From JASMHC01 sp964453855 (GTDB lineage: Bacteria; Pseudomonadota; Alphaproteobacteria; Rhodobacterales; Rhodobacteraceae), in NCBI GenBank assembly GCA_964453855.1, contig CAYVRN010000038.1, positions 1 to 28,000 of the forward strand: 28,000 bases of DNA, given 5' to 3'. Made by a program: the position numbers and the translations under genes. Position 1 is the stretch's first letter, and each line of letters starts with the position of its first letter. A model generated the notes under the pieces. The model did no database searches. It was not told the DNA's origin and was given only the letters and a program-made list of their open reading frames with translations. This document shows, piece by piece, positions 16,028 through 23,316 of this stretch.

Positions 16028-16208
16028 AAGTGCTGGCAGGTCTCCCGGCTTGCAAAGTCAGAGCTATGGCTCTGGCGGTTGTCCTGCCTTCCCGGTGACG
16101 ACGCACTAGTGGCTTTGGACGACCTCCTTGGTCACGGTCGCGGGGGCGGCTGCGTTTCAAGGATGGTCGCATCCCGTATCGCATTCCCTTTTCACCTGTC
16201 ATATGACA
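16028..16208 (-). ncRNA. cobalamin (AdoCbl) riboswitch upstream of the DUF1636-cobWN operon
   Basis: The minus strand shows the canonical order. AAAAGGGAATGC is at about 16182-16193, the B12 box GCCGCCCCCGCGACCGTG at 16133-16150, and the 3' block GCCGGGAGACCTGCC at 16035-16049. The limits are approximate. It controls the long minus-strand cob unit beginning with DUF1636 and cobW, so the committed corrin-ring genes and cobalt insertion should be repressed by the end product. Confidence 0.95.
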
Positions 16209-16218
16209 AGCACCAACG

Positions 16219-16253
16219 GATCGCTCTTGGGCGATCTGACCCAGGATTGTCAA
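16219..16253 (-). promoter_or_regulatory. possible promoter and inverted repeat upstream of riboswitch 2
   Basis: A consensus -35 box TTGACA lies on the minus strand at 16248-16253. A -10 box 17-18 nt further would fall at about 16224-16230 and start transcription just before the aptamer, but the bases there (CCAAGAG) match poorly. A perfect 6-bp inverted repeat, GATCGC-TCTTGG-GCGATC (16219-16236), overlaps this point. It could be an operator or merely a leader hairpin. Confidence 0.3.
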
Positions 16254-16267
16254 GCAATAGGTGCCCC

Positions 16268-16879
16268 GTGACAGACGATGTGAACGCCCGCCACAGCGAG
16301 AAGATGAAAAAGATCAAAGCCGCCCGAGATCGGATGATGGCCACGAAGACCGAAGAAAAGGGGCTAATCATCGTGCATACCGGCAAGGGCAAGGGAAAAT
16401 CGTCGTCTGGGTTCGGGATGGTTTTCCGCTCTATCGCGCATGGGATGCCTTGCGCAGTCGTGCAATTTATCAAAGGATCTCGGGCGACTGGCGAACGATC
16501 TCTGCTGCAAGAACATTTCGCCGATCAGTGCCAGTTTGTGGTTTCAGGCGAGGGTTTTACTTGGGAAACACAGGATCGCGAACGGGATATTGCGGCGGCT
16601 CTAGCTGGCTGGGAAAAGGCAAAAGATTTCATTCGCGATCCTGAGATCAAGTTCGTATTGCTGGATGAAATCAACATCGCGCTGCGCAACGACTATCTGG
16701 ATATCGACGAGGTGGTCGATTTTCTGCTGACCGAAAAGCCCGAAATGACCCACGTCTGTTTGACGGGACGCAACGCAAAACCCGAATTGATTGAGGCCGC
16801 GGATCTAGTATCCGAGATGGAGTTGATCAAACACCCCTTCCGCGACGGGATCAAAGCGCAAGCAGGAGTGGAATTCTAA
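16268..16879 (+). CDS. cobO: CobO, cob(I)yrinic acid a,c-diamide adenosyltransferase
   Basis: CobO transfers the 5'-deoxyadenosyl group of ATP to the reduced cobalt corrinoid (CobA/BtuR type in other bacteria). The 203-residue product has the family N-terminus 'RHSEKMKKIKAARDRMMATK' (8-27), the P-loop 'HTGKGKGKSS' (37-46), 'FTWETQDRERDIAAA' and the C-terminal 'KHPFRDGIKAQAGVEF'. I chose GTG at 16268 because the conserved N-terminal stretch precedes the first ATG, and further upstream the frame runs into riboswitch sequence. It is divergent from the riboswitch-2 operon and its stop overlaps the next start as TAATG. Confidence 0.94.
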   Translation: MTDDVNARHSEKMKKIKAARDRMMATKTEEKGLIIVHTGKGKGKSSSGFGMVFRSIAHGMPCAVVQFIKGSRATGERSLLQEHFADQCQFVVSGEGFTWETQDRERDIAAALAGWEKAKDFIRDPEIKFVLLDEINIALRNDYLDIDEVVDFLLTEKPEMTHVCLTGRNAKPELIEAADLVSEMELIKHPFRDGIKAQAGVEF

Positions 16880-17226
16880 TGCCCAAAACCCTTCTGCTTA
16901 CTGAATTTGGCATGGGAAGCTCCCTGCGGCGCCAAGACTATACCGAGGCAACGAAACGCGCGATAAAGCACGCCCTGTGGCGCAATTCGATCAATCTGGC
17001 CGAGTTGTTTGGAAAAGAGAAAGCCGAAATGATCATCGACGTGAAGGTCGGTGTGGCCGAGCCTGAAAAGGTGGATGTTGAAGACGTTGCGGCTGTATTC
17101 CCATACGGGCAGATCACGGTCGAGGTTGTAAAAGGGGGGCTGGATGTGTCGCGCCCCGATGCCGCACCGAATGTGATGGCGAATGTGGCGATCTCGGTGT
17201 CACTGGATCTGGAGGATGCAGCATGA
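16879..17226 (+). CDS. Lin0512 family protein, copy with degenerate motif
   Basis: A 115-residue protein of the Lin0512 family (conserved hypothetical proteins, as I recall TIGR02058), function unknown. The family hallmark is an N-terminal GxGxDxHG motif. Here the equivalent segment reads 'GMGSSLRRQDYTEA' (11-24), so the Asp and His are replaced, while the flanking 'EPEKVDVEDVAAVFPYGQI' region is kept. No signal peptide or membrane segment. It begins at the cobO stop (TAATG) and overlaps the second Lin0512 gene by four bases (ATGA), so translation of cobO and both copies is likely coupled. A non-catalytic partner subunit is an inference. Confidence 0.82.
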   Translation: MPKTLLLTEFGMGSSLRRQDYTEATKRAIKHALWRNSINLAELFGKEKAEMIIDVKVGVAEPEKVDVEDVAAVFPYGQITVEVVKGGLDVSRPDAAPNVMANVAISVSLDLEDAA

Positions 17227-17549
17227 GCTTGCGCCGGTTCATCATCGAAATGGGCATGGGCAACGATCTGCATGGGCAGGACTATACCAAAGCGGCGTGC
17301 CGAGCGGTTAAGGACGCGTTGCATGGCAGTTCGCTGGCGATCCTGAAAAACCGTCCCGAAACGCGGGATGGGTTGCAAGTCAAGGTAACTATCGGCGTGC
17401 AAGAACCGTCTCGTGTGGATCATGCAGAAGTGCTGGCCCTGTTGCCCGTCGGAGAGGTGACTTTGGACGTAATTCATGGCGGGTTGAACGCGCAAGACGC
17501 CGTCGTTGCGCAGGCCTCGGTCGAAGCGTTTTTGCCTCAGCAAGGGTAA
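17223..17549 (+). CDS. Lin0512 family protein, copy with intact GxGxDxHG motif
   Basis: A 108-residue paralogue of the preceding gene. It keeps the full family motif: 'GMGNDLHGQDYTKAA' (11-25) matches GxGxDxHG exactly. Similarity to the first copy continues through the 'VTIGVQEPSRVDHAEVLALLPVGEVTLDVIHGGL' stretch seen between 55 and 88. Function is unknown; the family also occurs in organisms without cobalamin synthesis, including plants, which argues against a purely B12-specific reaction. Its start overlaps copy 1 (ATGA) and cobQ follows after 9 nt. This placement ties the pair to the adenosylation and amidation stage. Confidence 0.85.
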   Translation: MSLRRFIIEMGMGNDLHGQDYTKAACRAVKDALHGSSLAILKNRPETRDGLQVKVTIGVQEPSRVDHAEVLALLPVGEVTLDVIHGGLNAQDAVVAQASVEAFLPQQG

Positions 17550-17558
17550 GGCAGAGCA

Positions 17559-19007
17559 ATGGGCAAGGCGCTGATGATCCAAGGCACTGGCAGTAATGTC
17601 GGCAAGTCAATGTTGGTAGCGGGCCTGAGTCGTGCTGCCGTTCGACGGAGCCTGACTGTAGCCCCCTTCAAGCCTCAAAACATGTCGAATAATGCCGCGG
17701 TGACCTCGGACGGGGGCGAGATTGGGCGTGCACAGGCGTTGCAGGCGATTGCGTGTGGGATTGCCCCCCATACCGACATGAATCCGGTTTTGCTGAAACC
17801 GGAGACCGACGTGGGCTCTCAGGTTGTGGTTCAAGGCAAGCGGATTGCGACGGTCAAAGCGAGAGAATACGCGACGTTGAAGCCGCAACTACTTGAAAAG
17901 GTGTGTGAAAGCTTTGATCGCCTAAAAGCGCAATACGATCTTGTTTTGGTAGAAGGTGCTGGAAGCCCGGCCGAGGTAAATCTGCGCAAGGGTGATATTG
18001 CCAATATGGGGTTTGCCCGCGCAGCCAATGTCCCGGTGATTCTCGCCGGTGATATTGATCGTGGTGGTGTCATCGCGCAGATCGTGGGCACCCAGGTCGT
18101 CATTGATCCGTTAGATGCGGCTTTAGTGCAAGGGTTCATGGTCAACCGGTTTCGTGGCGATCCCAGCCTTTTTGACGATGGCTATCAGATGATTGTGGAT
18201 CACACCGGTTGGCAAGGTTTCGGAGTTTTGCCGTGGTTCAAAGATGCGTGGAAACTGCCTGCTGAAGACGCATTGGACATCGCGACCAATCGCGGCGAAG
18301 GCCAATTCCACATTGTATGTCTTGGCCTATCGCGCATTGCCAATTTCGATGATCTTGACCCATTGGCACAGGAACCATCCGTTCGATTGACCATGCTGCG
18401 TGCCGGAGCATCGCTGCCAGGAGATGCCGATCTGGTGATAATCCCCGGATCGAAGTCCACGCGCGGAGATCTGGAATTTTTGAAAGCGCAGGGCTGGGAC
18501 ATAGATTTGCAAGCCCATGTACGACGGGGCGGTCGTGTATTGGGCATATGCGGTGGTTATCAGATGCTTGGTAATTCCATTCATGACCCGGACGGCATCG
18601 AGGGGCCATCAGGAACGAGCGACGGTTTAGGATTGTTGAACATAGAAACTGTAATGACGTCTGACAAAAGACTGGTCGAAACATCGGCCAAACATTCGAC
18701 CACAGGTGTCGCATTTAAGGGCTATGAAATTCATATCGGTCGCAGTGACGGCGCAGATAGAGTGCGTCCGTTTGCATATGTGGACGGAGAGGCCGAGGGC
18801 GCAGTTAGTCCTGATGGGTTGGTGGCCGGAAGCTATCTGCACGGCATGTTCCGCACGGATGCGTTTCGCCGGGCCTATCTGGGTCAGTTTGGCGTTGAGG
18901 CATCAAGAACCAATTATAATGCCGAGATTGATGCTGTTTTGGAACGCTTGGCCGACCATATGGAAAGCCATTTGGACGTAGAGGGGTTATTAGGTTTGGC
19001 TCGTTAA
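17559..19007 (+). CDS. cobQ: CobQ, cobyric acid synthase
   Basis: CobQ amidates the b, d, e and g side chains of adenosylcobyrinate a,c-diamide with ATP and glutamine. The 482-residue protein has the dethiobiotin-synthetase-like ATP site 'GTGSNVGKS' (9-17), 'APFKPQNMSNNA' (35-46) and 'VEGAGSPAEVNL' (131-142). Its C-terminal glutamine amidotransferase domain has nucleophile Cys331 in 'LGICGGYQMLG' and His428 in 'SYLHGMF'. Length is normal. It is the last gene of the cobO unit, and its 3' end overlaps the convergent cobC by 18 nt. Confidence 0.96.
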   Translation: MGKALMIQGTGSNVGKSMLVAGLSRAAVRRSLTVAPFKPQNMSNNAAVTSDGGEIGRAQALQAIACGIAPHTDMNPVLLKPETDVGSQVVVQGKRIATVKAREYATLKPQLLEKVCESFDRLKAQYDLVLVEGAGSPAEVNLRKGDIANMGFARAANVPVILAGDIDRGGVIAQIVGTQVVIDPLDAALVQGFMVNRFRGDPSLFDDGYQMIVDHTGWQGFGVLPWFKDAWKLPAEDALDIATNRGEGQFHIVCLGLSRIANFDDLDPLAQEPSVRLTMLRAGASLPGDADLVIIPGSKSTRGDLEFLKAQGWDIDLQAHVRRGGRVLGICGGYQMLGNSIHDPDGIEGPSGTSDGLGLLNIETVMTSDKRLVETSAKHSTTGVAFKGYEIHIGRSDGADRVRPFAYVDGEAEGAVSPDGLVAGSYLHGMFRTDAFRRAYLGQFGVEASRTNYNAEIDAVLERLADHMESHLDVEGLLGLAR

Positions 19008-19964
19008 AGCAGTTTCCAACCGGTCCCAGTTTACTTGACCATCTGTCAGCCCCAAACGGATCCACTTGTCAGAGTAGGGAAAAATACGCGACCAGATGTG
19101 GTTTTCTGCTAGTTTTCTTTGAGCGTCTTCGGCGTTTTGGGTTTCATATAGACGAAACAAAGTGGTGCCACCGGCGACTGACCAGCCGGCCTTGGTAGCC
19201 ATTGCATCAATCCTGTCCGTATCAGATTTTAATCGTTCAACCGTAGCCTGTTGCCAGACTTTGTCCGCTAGAGCTCTTGCACCGATTTCGATGGCTGGAC
19301 CGCTGACCGGCCATGGGCCCGAACGCTCTGATAATGTGTTGATTATGATCTGCGATCCGAAGACGAAACCTAGTCTGATACCTGCAAGTCCGTAGAACTT
19401 ACCGAACGACCGCAAGACTGTGATATTCCCGCGGTTTTCAATATGAGGAGTAACGGAAATTTCGGGATGAGGATCGCAAAAGCTTTCGTCCACAATCAGA
19501 TGTCCCACGGATTCGGAAATTCCCAGTATTTTCTCGGGGGAATACATCGATCCATCGGGATTGTTGGGATTCACAATAACGCCCAGTTTTGCGCCTTCTA
19601 ATTCTGATAAATTCGAAACCTCGGCAACCTCCCATCCGGCAGATTTTAAGCTGGCGGCATGTTCATTGTAGGTAGGTGAAATTACTCGGGCGACACCTTT
19701 GGGAAGGACGTGCGGGATCATCTGAATGCCCGCCTGTGCCCCAGCTGTCGGAAGGCAGGCGGCATTCGTGGATAAGGTGGCTTTTGCTTGGTCGATCAGA
19801 GCCCCGATATCGGCCTTTGTTGGCAGCGCATTCCAAGCATGTGAAGAACTTTGTGGAATAGGATAGGGGCGGGGGTTAATTCCTGTGGACAGATCGATCC
19901 ACTCGTCCCGAGTTCCGCCAAATGCGTCGATGGCCGCATCAAGATTTCCGCCGTGGTCTCGCAT
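18990..19964 (-). CDS. cobC: CobC, L-threonine-O-3-phosphate decarboxylase
   Basis: A PLP-dependent fold-type I enzyme that makes (R)-1-amino-2-propanol O-phosphate, the linker arm of cobalamin. The 324-residue protein opens 'MRDHGGNLDAAIDAFGG' and has 'IDLSTGINPRPYP' (23-35), 'VNPNNPDG' (131-138), 'IVDESF' (157-162) and the PLP-binding Lys189 in 'RSFGKFYGLAGIRLG'. These distinguish it from histidinol-phosphate aminotransferase, its closest relative. It follows cobD by 7 nt in a cobD-cobC pair fed by the threonine kinase gene upstream. Confidence 0.93.
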   Translation of the reverse strand: MRDHGGNLDAAIDAFGGTRDEWIDLSTGINPRPYPIPQSSSHAWNALPTKADIGALIDQAKATLSTNAACLPTAGAQAGIQMIPHVLPKGVARVISPTYNEHAASLKSAGWEVAEVSNLSELEGAKLGVIVNPNNPDGSMYSPEKILGISESVGHLIVDESFCDPHPEISVTPHIENRGNITVLRSFGKFYGLAGIRLGFVFGSQIIINTLSERSGPWPVSGPAIEIGARALADKVWQQATVERLKSDTDRIDAMATKAGWSVAGGTTLFRLYETQNAEDAQRKLAENHIWSRIFPYSDKWIRLGLTDGQVNWDRLETALTSQT

Positions 19965-19971
19965 GGTCTGC

Positions 19972-20913
19972 CTAAATTAATGCAACAATGGCCAGTAGTC
20001 CGGCCAGACAAAACATGCTTCTCTTGAAGACTGCAAGGGCGCGTGTGACATCCGAGCCCTCGACATCTCGACCCTCGGCGTAAAGCCACGGGTCATTGGT
20101 TTGCTTATCGTGATACGACCTTGGACCCGACAATCGAACACCAAGTGCTGCGGCCATAGCGCTTTCCGGCCATCCTGCATTAGGAGAGCGGTGTTTGCCC
20201 GCGTCTCGCCGTATTGTCTGAAGTGCGGTATTGGGCGTGCCTGACATCATCGCAATTATCAGTCCTGTCAATCGTGCAGGAACCCAGTTTGCAAGATCGT
20301 CGATCCGAGCTGCGGCCCAGCCGAAATCGAGGTGTTTCGGAGTTTTGTATCCGATCATGGAATCCATCGTGTTAATTGCTTTGTAAGCCAATATGCCAGG
20401 CAATCCGAAAATCAGACCCCAAAAGATCGGAGCTACGACGCCGTCTGACGTGTTTTCTGCAAGGCTCTCGATCGCGGCACGACCGACACCTGCTGTATCC
20501 AGTTGTTTCGGATCACGTCCGACGATCATGGAAACTGCCTCTCTCGCTGATCTTAAATCCATTAATTCAAGCGGTTGTGCGACGTCTTTCACATGTGAAT
20601 AAAGCGATCTTGATGCCAAAAGCGGCCAAGCCAATAGGACTGAAATAAGAAACCCAAGTATCCCTTGGCCAACAGCGTTTTGGATGATCTGTCCGGAAAC
20701 GATGCAAATTAGGATGATAAAAGCCGCGGTTAGAAGTCCCATAAGGCGCCGTGTTGGCGGGTGCCATTCCATGCGATTCAGGGACTTATCCATGTGCGAG
20801 ATCAGTTTGCCCAGCCAGGTGACAGGATGACCGATCTTACGGTAAAGCGCATCTGGCCAGCCGATCAGCGCGTCTACCGCCAAGGCTAAAAGAAGAATTG
20901 CGGAGGTGGTCAT
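19972..20913 (-). CDS. cobD: CobD (CbiB), adenosylcobinamide-phosphate synthase
   Basis: An inner-membrane enzyme that attaches aminopropanol phosphate to the f side chain of adenosylcobyric acid. The 313-residue protein shows hydrophobic segments at about 4-15, 58-80, 84-98, 160-175 and 295-312. It has the family signatures 'HPVTWLGKLI' (28-37), 'AAIESLAENTSDGVVAPIFW' (145-164), 'NTMDSMIGYKTPKH' (about 180-193) and 'RDAGKHRSPNAGWPESAMA'. It begins one base after the stop of the threonine kinase gene (TAACATG). Confidence 0.95.
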   Translation of the reverse strand: MTTSAILLLALAVDALIGWPDALYRKIGHPVTWLGKLISHMDKSLNRMEWHPPTRRLMGLLTAAFIILICIVSGQIIQNAVGQGILGFLISVLLAWPLLASRSLYSHVKDVAQPLELMDLRSAREAVSMIVGRDPKQLDTAGVGRAAIESLAENTSDGVVAPIFWGLIFGLPGILAYKAINTMDSMIGYKTPKHLDFGWAAARIDDLANWVPARLTGLIIAMMSGTPNTALQTIRRDAGKHRSPNAGWPESAMAAALGVRLSGPRSYHDKQTNDPWLYAEGRDVEGSDVTRALAVFKRSMFCLAGLLAIVALI

Positions 20914-20914
20914 G

Positions 20915-21754
20915 TTATGCTCCGGTCACAAATCGGCACGGGTTGGTATAACCGGCGTCGGACAACCATCTCATGGCATTCTCGGGTGTGTGGTTTGGTA
21001 GAAATAAGAAGCCGCGCGCCGAACCCGTGTGTGCGCGAACGTATCCCAGTGCGCCAATTTCAAGCGCGAATTCTTGTGAAGGATCACCCTTGGGCCCCCT
21101 TAGTTCTGTTGTTCTGTTAGCACTTTCAGTTGCCAGTTCGGCGACTTTTTTATGTGATCTTTGCTCAACAGCATGACGCCACTTGTCAACCAGATCGGTT
21201 ATATTCGGAAAGTTCAGGTCGGCAGGATCTGTTGCCTGTCCTTCCCCCCAAAGGCCCCCAACGATCTCGAACTTCGGCGGTGCCGACAGGCGCTCGACTA
21301 TCGTCGCGCTTCTTGAGGCCCACAACAGGCGGTCAAACTGCTCGTGCATCAATGGATCCGTCGCTCCTTCGACATCAACACAGATTTTCGCGGCTTGCTC
21401 CATGGATAAAGCATCTTTCGTCAAAGCCCGAAGAACACTCAATATTGACGCAGTTGATGCCCCCAAGCCTGCGCGGACCGGAATAGAGCTTTGGACCGTG
21501 ACACGCTTGGGCATGTGCAGGTCAATGCACCCAAGCAACGCCTCCATTTGTTCGACATTAAGCGTTATCCCAAGTCCATGAAAACTGGTGACCTCAGCAT
21601 CTTCAACAGTCACATCGCAATGGAACAAAGGGCAAGGCACGCTGATAAGCGCAATAGGCCCGTCTTGCCCCAAGCGTCCTTGCATCCACTCGCCAAAGTG
21701 GCCGGTTACACGCGCTGTTTGGCGTGAACTTTTAGTGTGTCGACTGTCCAACAA
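20915..21754 (-). CDS. GHMP kinase, probable L-threonine kinase (BluE/PduX type)
   Basis: The 279-residue protein has the GHMP-kinase ATP loop 'PVRAGLGASTASILSVLRAL' (92-111) and an N-terminal 'GHFGEWMQGRLG' (18-29) as in PduX-like threonine kinases. These make L-threonine phosphate for cobalamin synthesis; in Rhodobacter this role is assigned to BluE. The position immediately before cobD and cobC, which need L-threonine phosphate and its product, supports the call. No ATG exists near the N-terminus; the start is TTG at 21754 or the adjacent TTG, with AAAGGGAAG just upstream. It is divergent from cobP with 40 bp between them. Another GHMP substrate cannot be excluded from sequence alone. Confidence 0.8.
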   Translation of the reverse strand: MLDSRHTKSSRQTARVTGHFGEWMQGRLGQDGPIALISVPCPLFHCDVTVEDAEVTSFHGLGITLNVEQMEALLGCIDLHMPKRVTVQSSIPVRAGLGASTASILSVLRALTKDALSMEQAAKICVDVEGATDPLMHEQFDRLLWASRSATIVERLSAPPKFEIVGGLWGEGQATDPADLNFPNITDLVDKWRHAVEQRSHKKVAELATESANRTTELRGPKGDPSQEFALEIGALGYVRAHTGSARGFLFLPNHTPENAMRWLSDAGYTNPCRFVTGA

Positions 21755-21794
21755 CGCTTCCCTTTCGAAACAGTTTCTGCTTTGTCACAGCCCC

Positions 21795-22316
21795 ATGAAA
21801 AAGTCGATACTGATCACCGGCGGAGCTCGCTCCGGCAAAAGCGCACTCGCAGAGCGCATCGTAAAGCGCATGGGCGACACTCTTGTCTATATTGCGACAG
21901 CTCAGGCGTTTGATGACGAGATGACAGCGCGCATAGCAGAACATCAAGCGCGGCGTGGCGGTGAATGGACGACGATTAATGCGCCATTTGATTTATCTGA
22001 AGCTTTGTTGGAAAGTGACGGACAGCCACGATTGGTGGATTGCCTGACCATTTGGCTGACCAATCTGATGTTGGATGACTGTGATATTCCAGCCGAAACA
22101 GAGAAACTTCTTTCGGTTCTCGCTCAGCAAACCTCCCCAGTCGTAATCGTCACCAACGAGGTCGGCTCTGGCATTGTTCCAGACAACAAATTGGGCAGAC
22201 AGTTCCGCGACGCTGCTGGAAGATTGAATCAACAGGTTGCAGAGGCCTGTGACGAAGTCTACTTGGCGGTGTCGGGACAGCCACTGAAAGTAAAACCACA
22301 TGACTTCGACTTTTAA
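21795..22316 (+). CDS. cobP (=cobU): CobP, bifunctional adenosylcobinamide kinase / guanylyltransferase
   Basis: It phosphorylates adenosylcobinamide and then attaches GMP, giving AdoCbi-GDP. The 173-residue protein has the P-loop 'GGARSGKS' (9-16), 'TLVYIATAQAFDDEMTARI' (28-46), with 'HQARRGGEW' after it, and 'VTNEVGSGIVPDN' (about 115-127), the standard CobP/CobU signatures. ATG at 21795 fits the family start. Its end overlaps the start of the next gene by 17 nt. Called cobU in Salmonella nomenclature. Confidence 0.95.
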   Translation: MKKSILITGGARSGKSALAERIVKRMGDTLVYIATAQAFDDEMTARIAEHQARRGGEWTTINAPFDLSEALLESDGQPRLVDCLTIWLTNLMLDDCDIPAETEKLLSVLAQQTSPVVIVTNEVGSGIVPDNKLGRQFRDAAGRLNQQVAEACDEVYLAVSGQPLKVKPHDFDF

Positions 22317-23316
22317 ACTCGCCGCACTTTCGGATGTCGCGGAGCTGACAAAAACCTTTCCGACCTTAGACAAAGACTCGGCAGACGCTGCTACGGAACG
22401 GCAGAATTCTTTGACAAAGCCGCCAGGGGCGTTAGGGCGCCTTGAAGATTTGGCGATTTTCCTTGCAGGTTGGCAAAAGTCTGAGCGCCCTCAGATCAAT
22501 AAAGCGCAGGCTTTGGTGTTTGCAGGGAACCACGGCGTGTGCGCGCAGGGTGTGAACCCGTTCCCACAGGAAGTGACCGCACAAATGGTTGCCAATTTCG
22601 AACATGGCGGCGCAGCGATTAACCAACTCTGCAAAGCAAACGGAGCGGATTTATCTGTAATTGCCCTTGATCTGGATCACCCAACTGCAGACCTTTCCCA
22701 AGGTCCAGCAATGTCCGAGGAAGAAACGCTTAATGCCATGAACAAGGGCGCCCAAGCCGTTGACCCTAATGCCGATATTCTAATTATAGGAGAAATGGGC
22801 ATCGGAAATTCAACGGTCGCGGCGGCTCTGGCGGCTGCCTCATTCGGGGGGGAAGTCGCGGACTGGGTCGGTCGTGGAACCGGGTCTGATGATGAAGGCG
22901 TTCAGCGCAAGATTGCAGCAATTGAGAGCGGCCTTTCGATTAATGGCGGTCGTGGTGGAATGGAAATTCTGGCTGCACTGGGCGGGCGCGAACAAGCCGC
23001 AATCTGCGGTGCGATCCTTGCTGCTCGCCATCACAGTATTACGGTCATTCTAGATGGTTATATTTGCACGGCTTCAGCAGCACCTTTGCACAAAGTGGCT
23101 CCTGCGCTTTTGGATCATTGTCTTGTTGGCCATCAAAGTGTCGAGCCGGGGCATCGCAAGCTATTAGCGGCTTTCGGTAAGAAAGCGATCCTAGATTTTG
23201 ATATGCGTCTGGGCGAAGGCTCGGGCGCCGCATTGGCCCTTGGCGTTCTACGCAGCGCATTGGCTTGCCACAATGGCATGGCGACTTTCGCCGAAGCTCA
23301 GGTTTCCGAAGCCTGA
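22300..23316 (+). CDS. cobU (=cobT): CobU, nicotinate-nucleotide-dimethylbenzimidazole phosphoribosyltransferase
   Basis: It makes alpha-ribazole 5'-phosphate from nicotinate mononucleotide and DMB for the lower nucleotide loop. The 338-residue protein contains 'LTKPPGALGRLEDLA' (38-52), 'VFAGNHGVCAQGVNPFPQEVT' split around 73-93, 'GEMGIGNSTVAAAL' (about 165-178) and the catalytic glutamate in 'RLGEGSGAALA' (Glu306). It overlaps cobP by 17 nt and converges on a sulfotransferase-like gene with 19 nt overlap. In many relatives cobV follows; here it does not. Confidence 0.95.
   Translation: MTSTFKLAALSDVAELTKTFPTLDKDSADAATERQNSLTKPPGALGRLEDLAIFLAGWQKSERPQINKAQALVFAGNHGVCAQGVNPFPQEVTAQMVANFEHGGAAINQLCKANGADLSVIALDLDHPTADLSQGPAMSEEETLNAMNKGAQAVDPNADILIIGEMGIGNSTVAAALAAASFGGEVADWVGRGTGSDDEGVQRKIAAIESGLSINGGRGGMEILAALGGREQAAICGAILAARHHSITVILDGYICTASAAPLHKVAPALLDHCLVGHQSVEPGHRKLLAAFGKKAILDFDMRLGEGSGAALALGVLRSALACHNGMATFAEAQVSEA

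Noticed and set aside
15875..16267. Long N-terminal extension of the cobO reading frame (about 130 residues)
   Set aside because: It runs through the antisense of riboswitch 2 and part of the DUF1636 gene, has no domain character, and the CobO family begins at about 16268.
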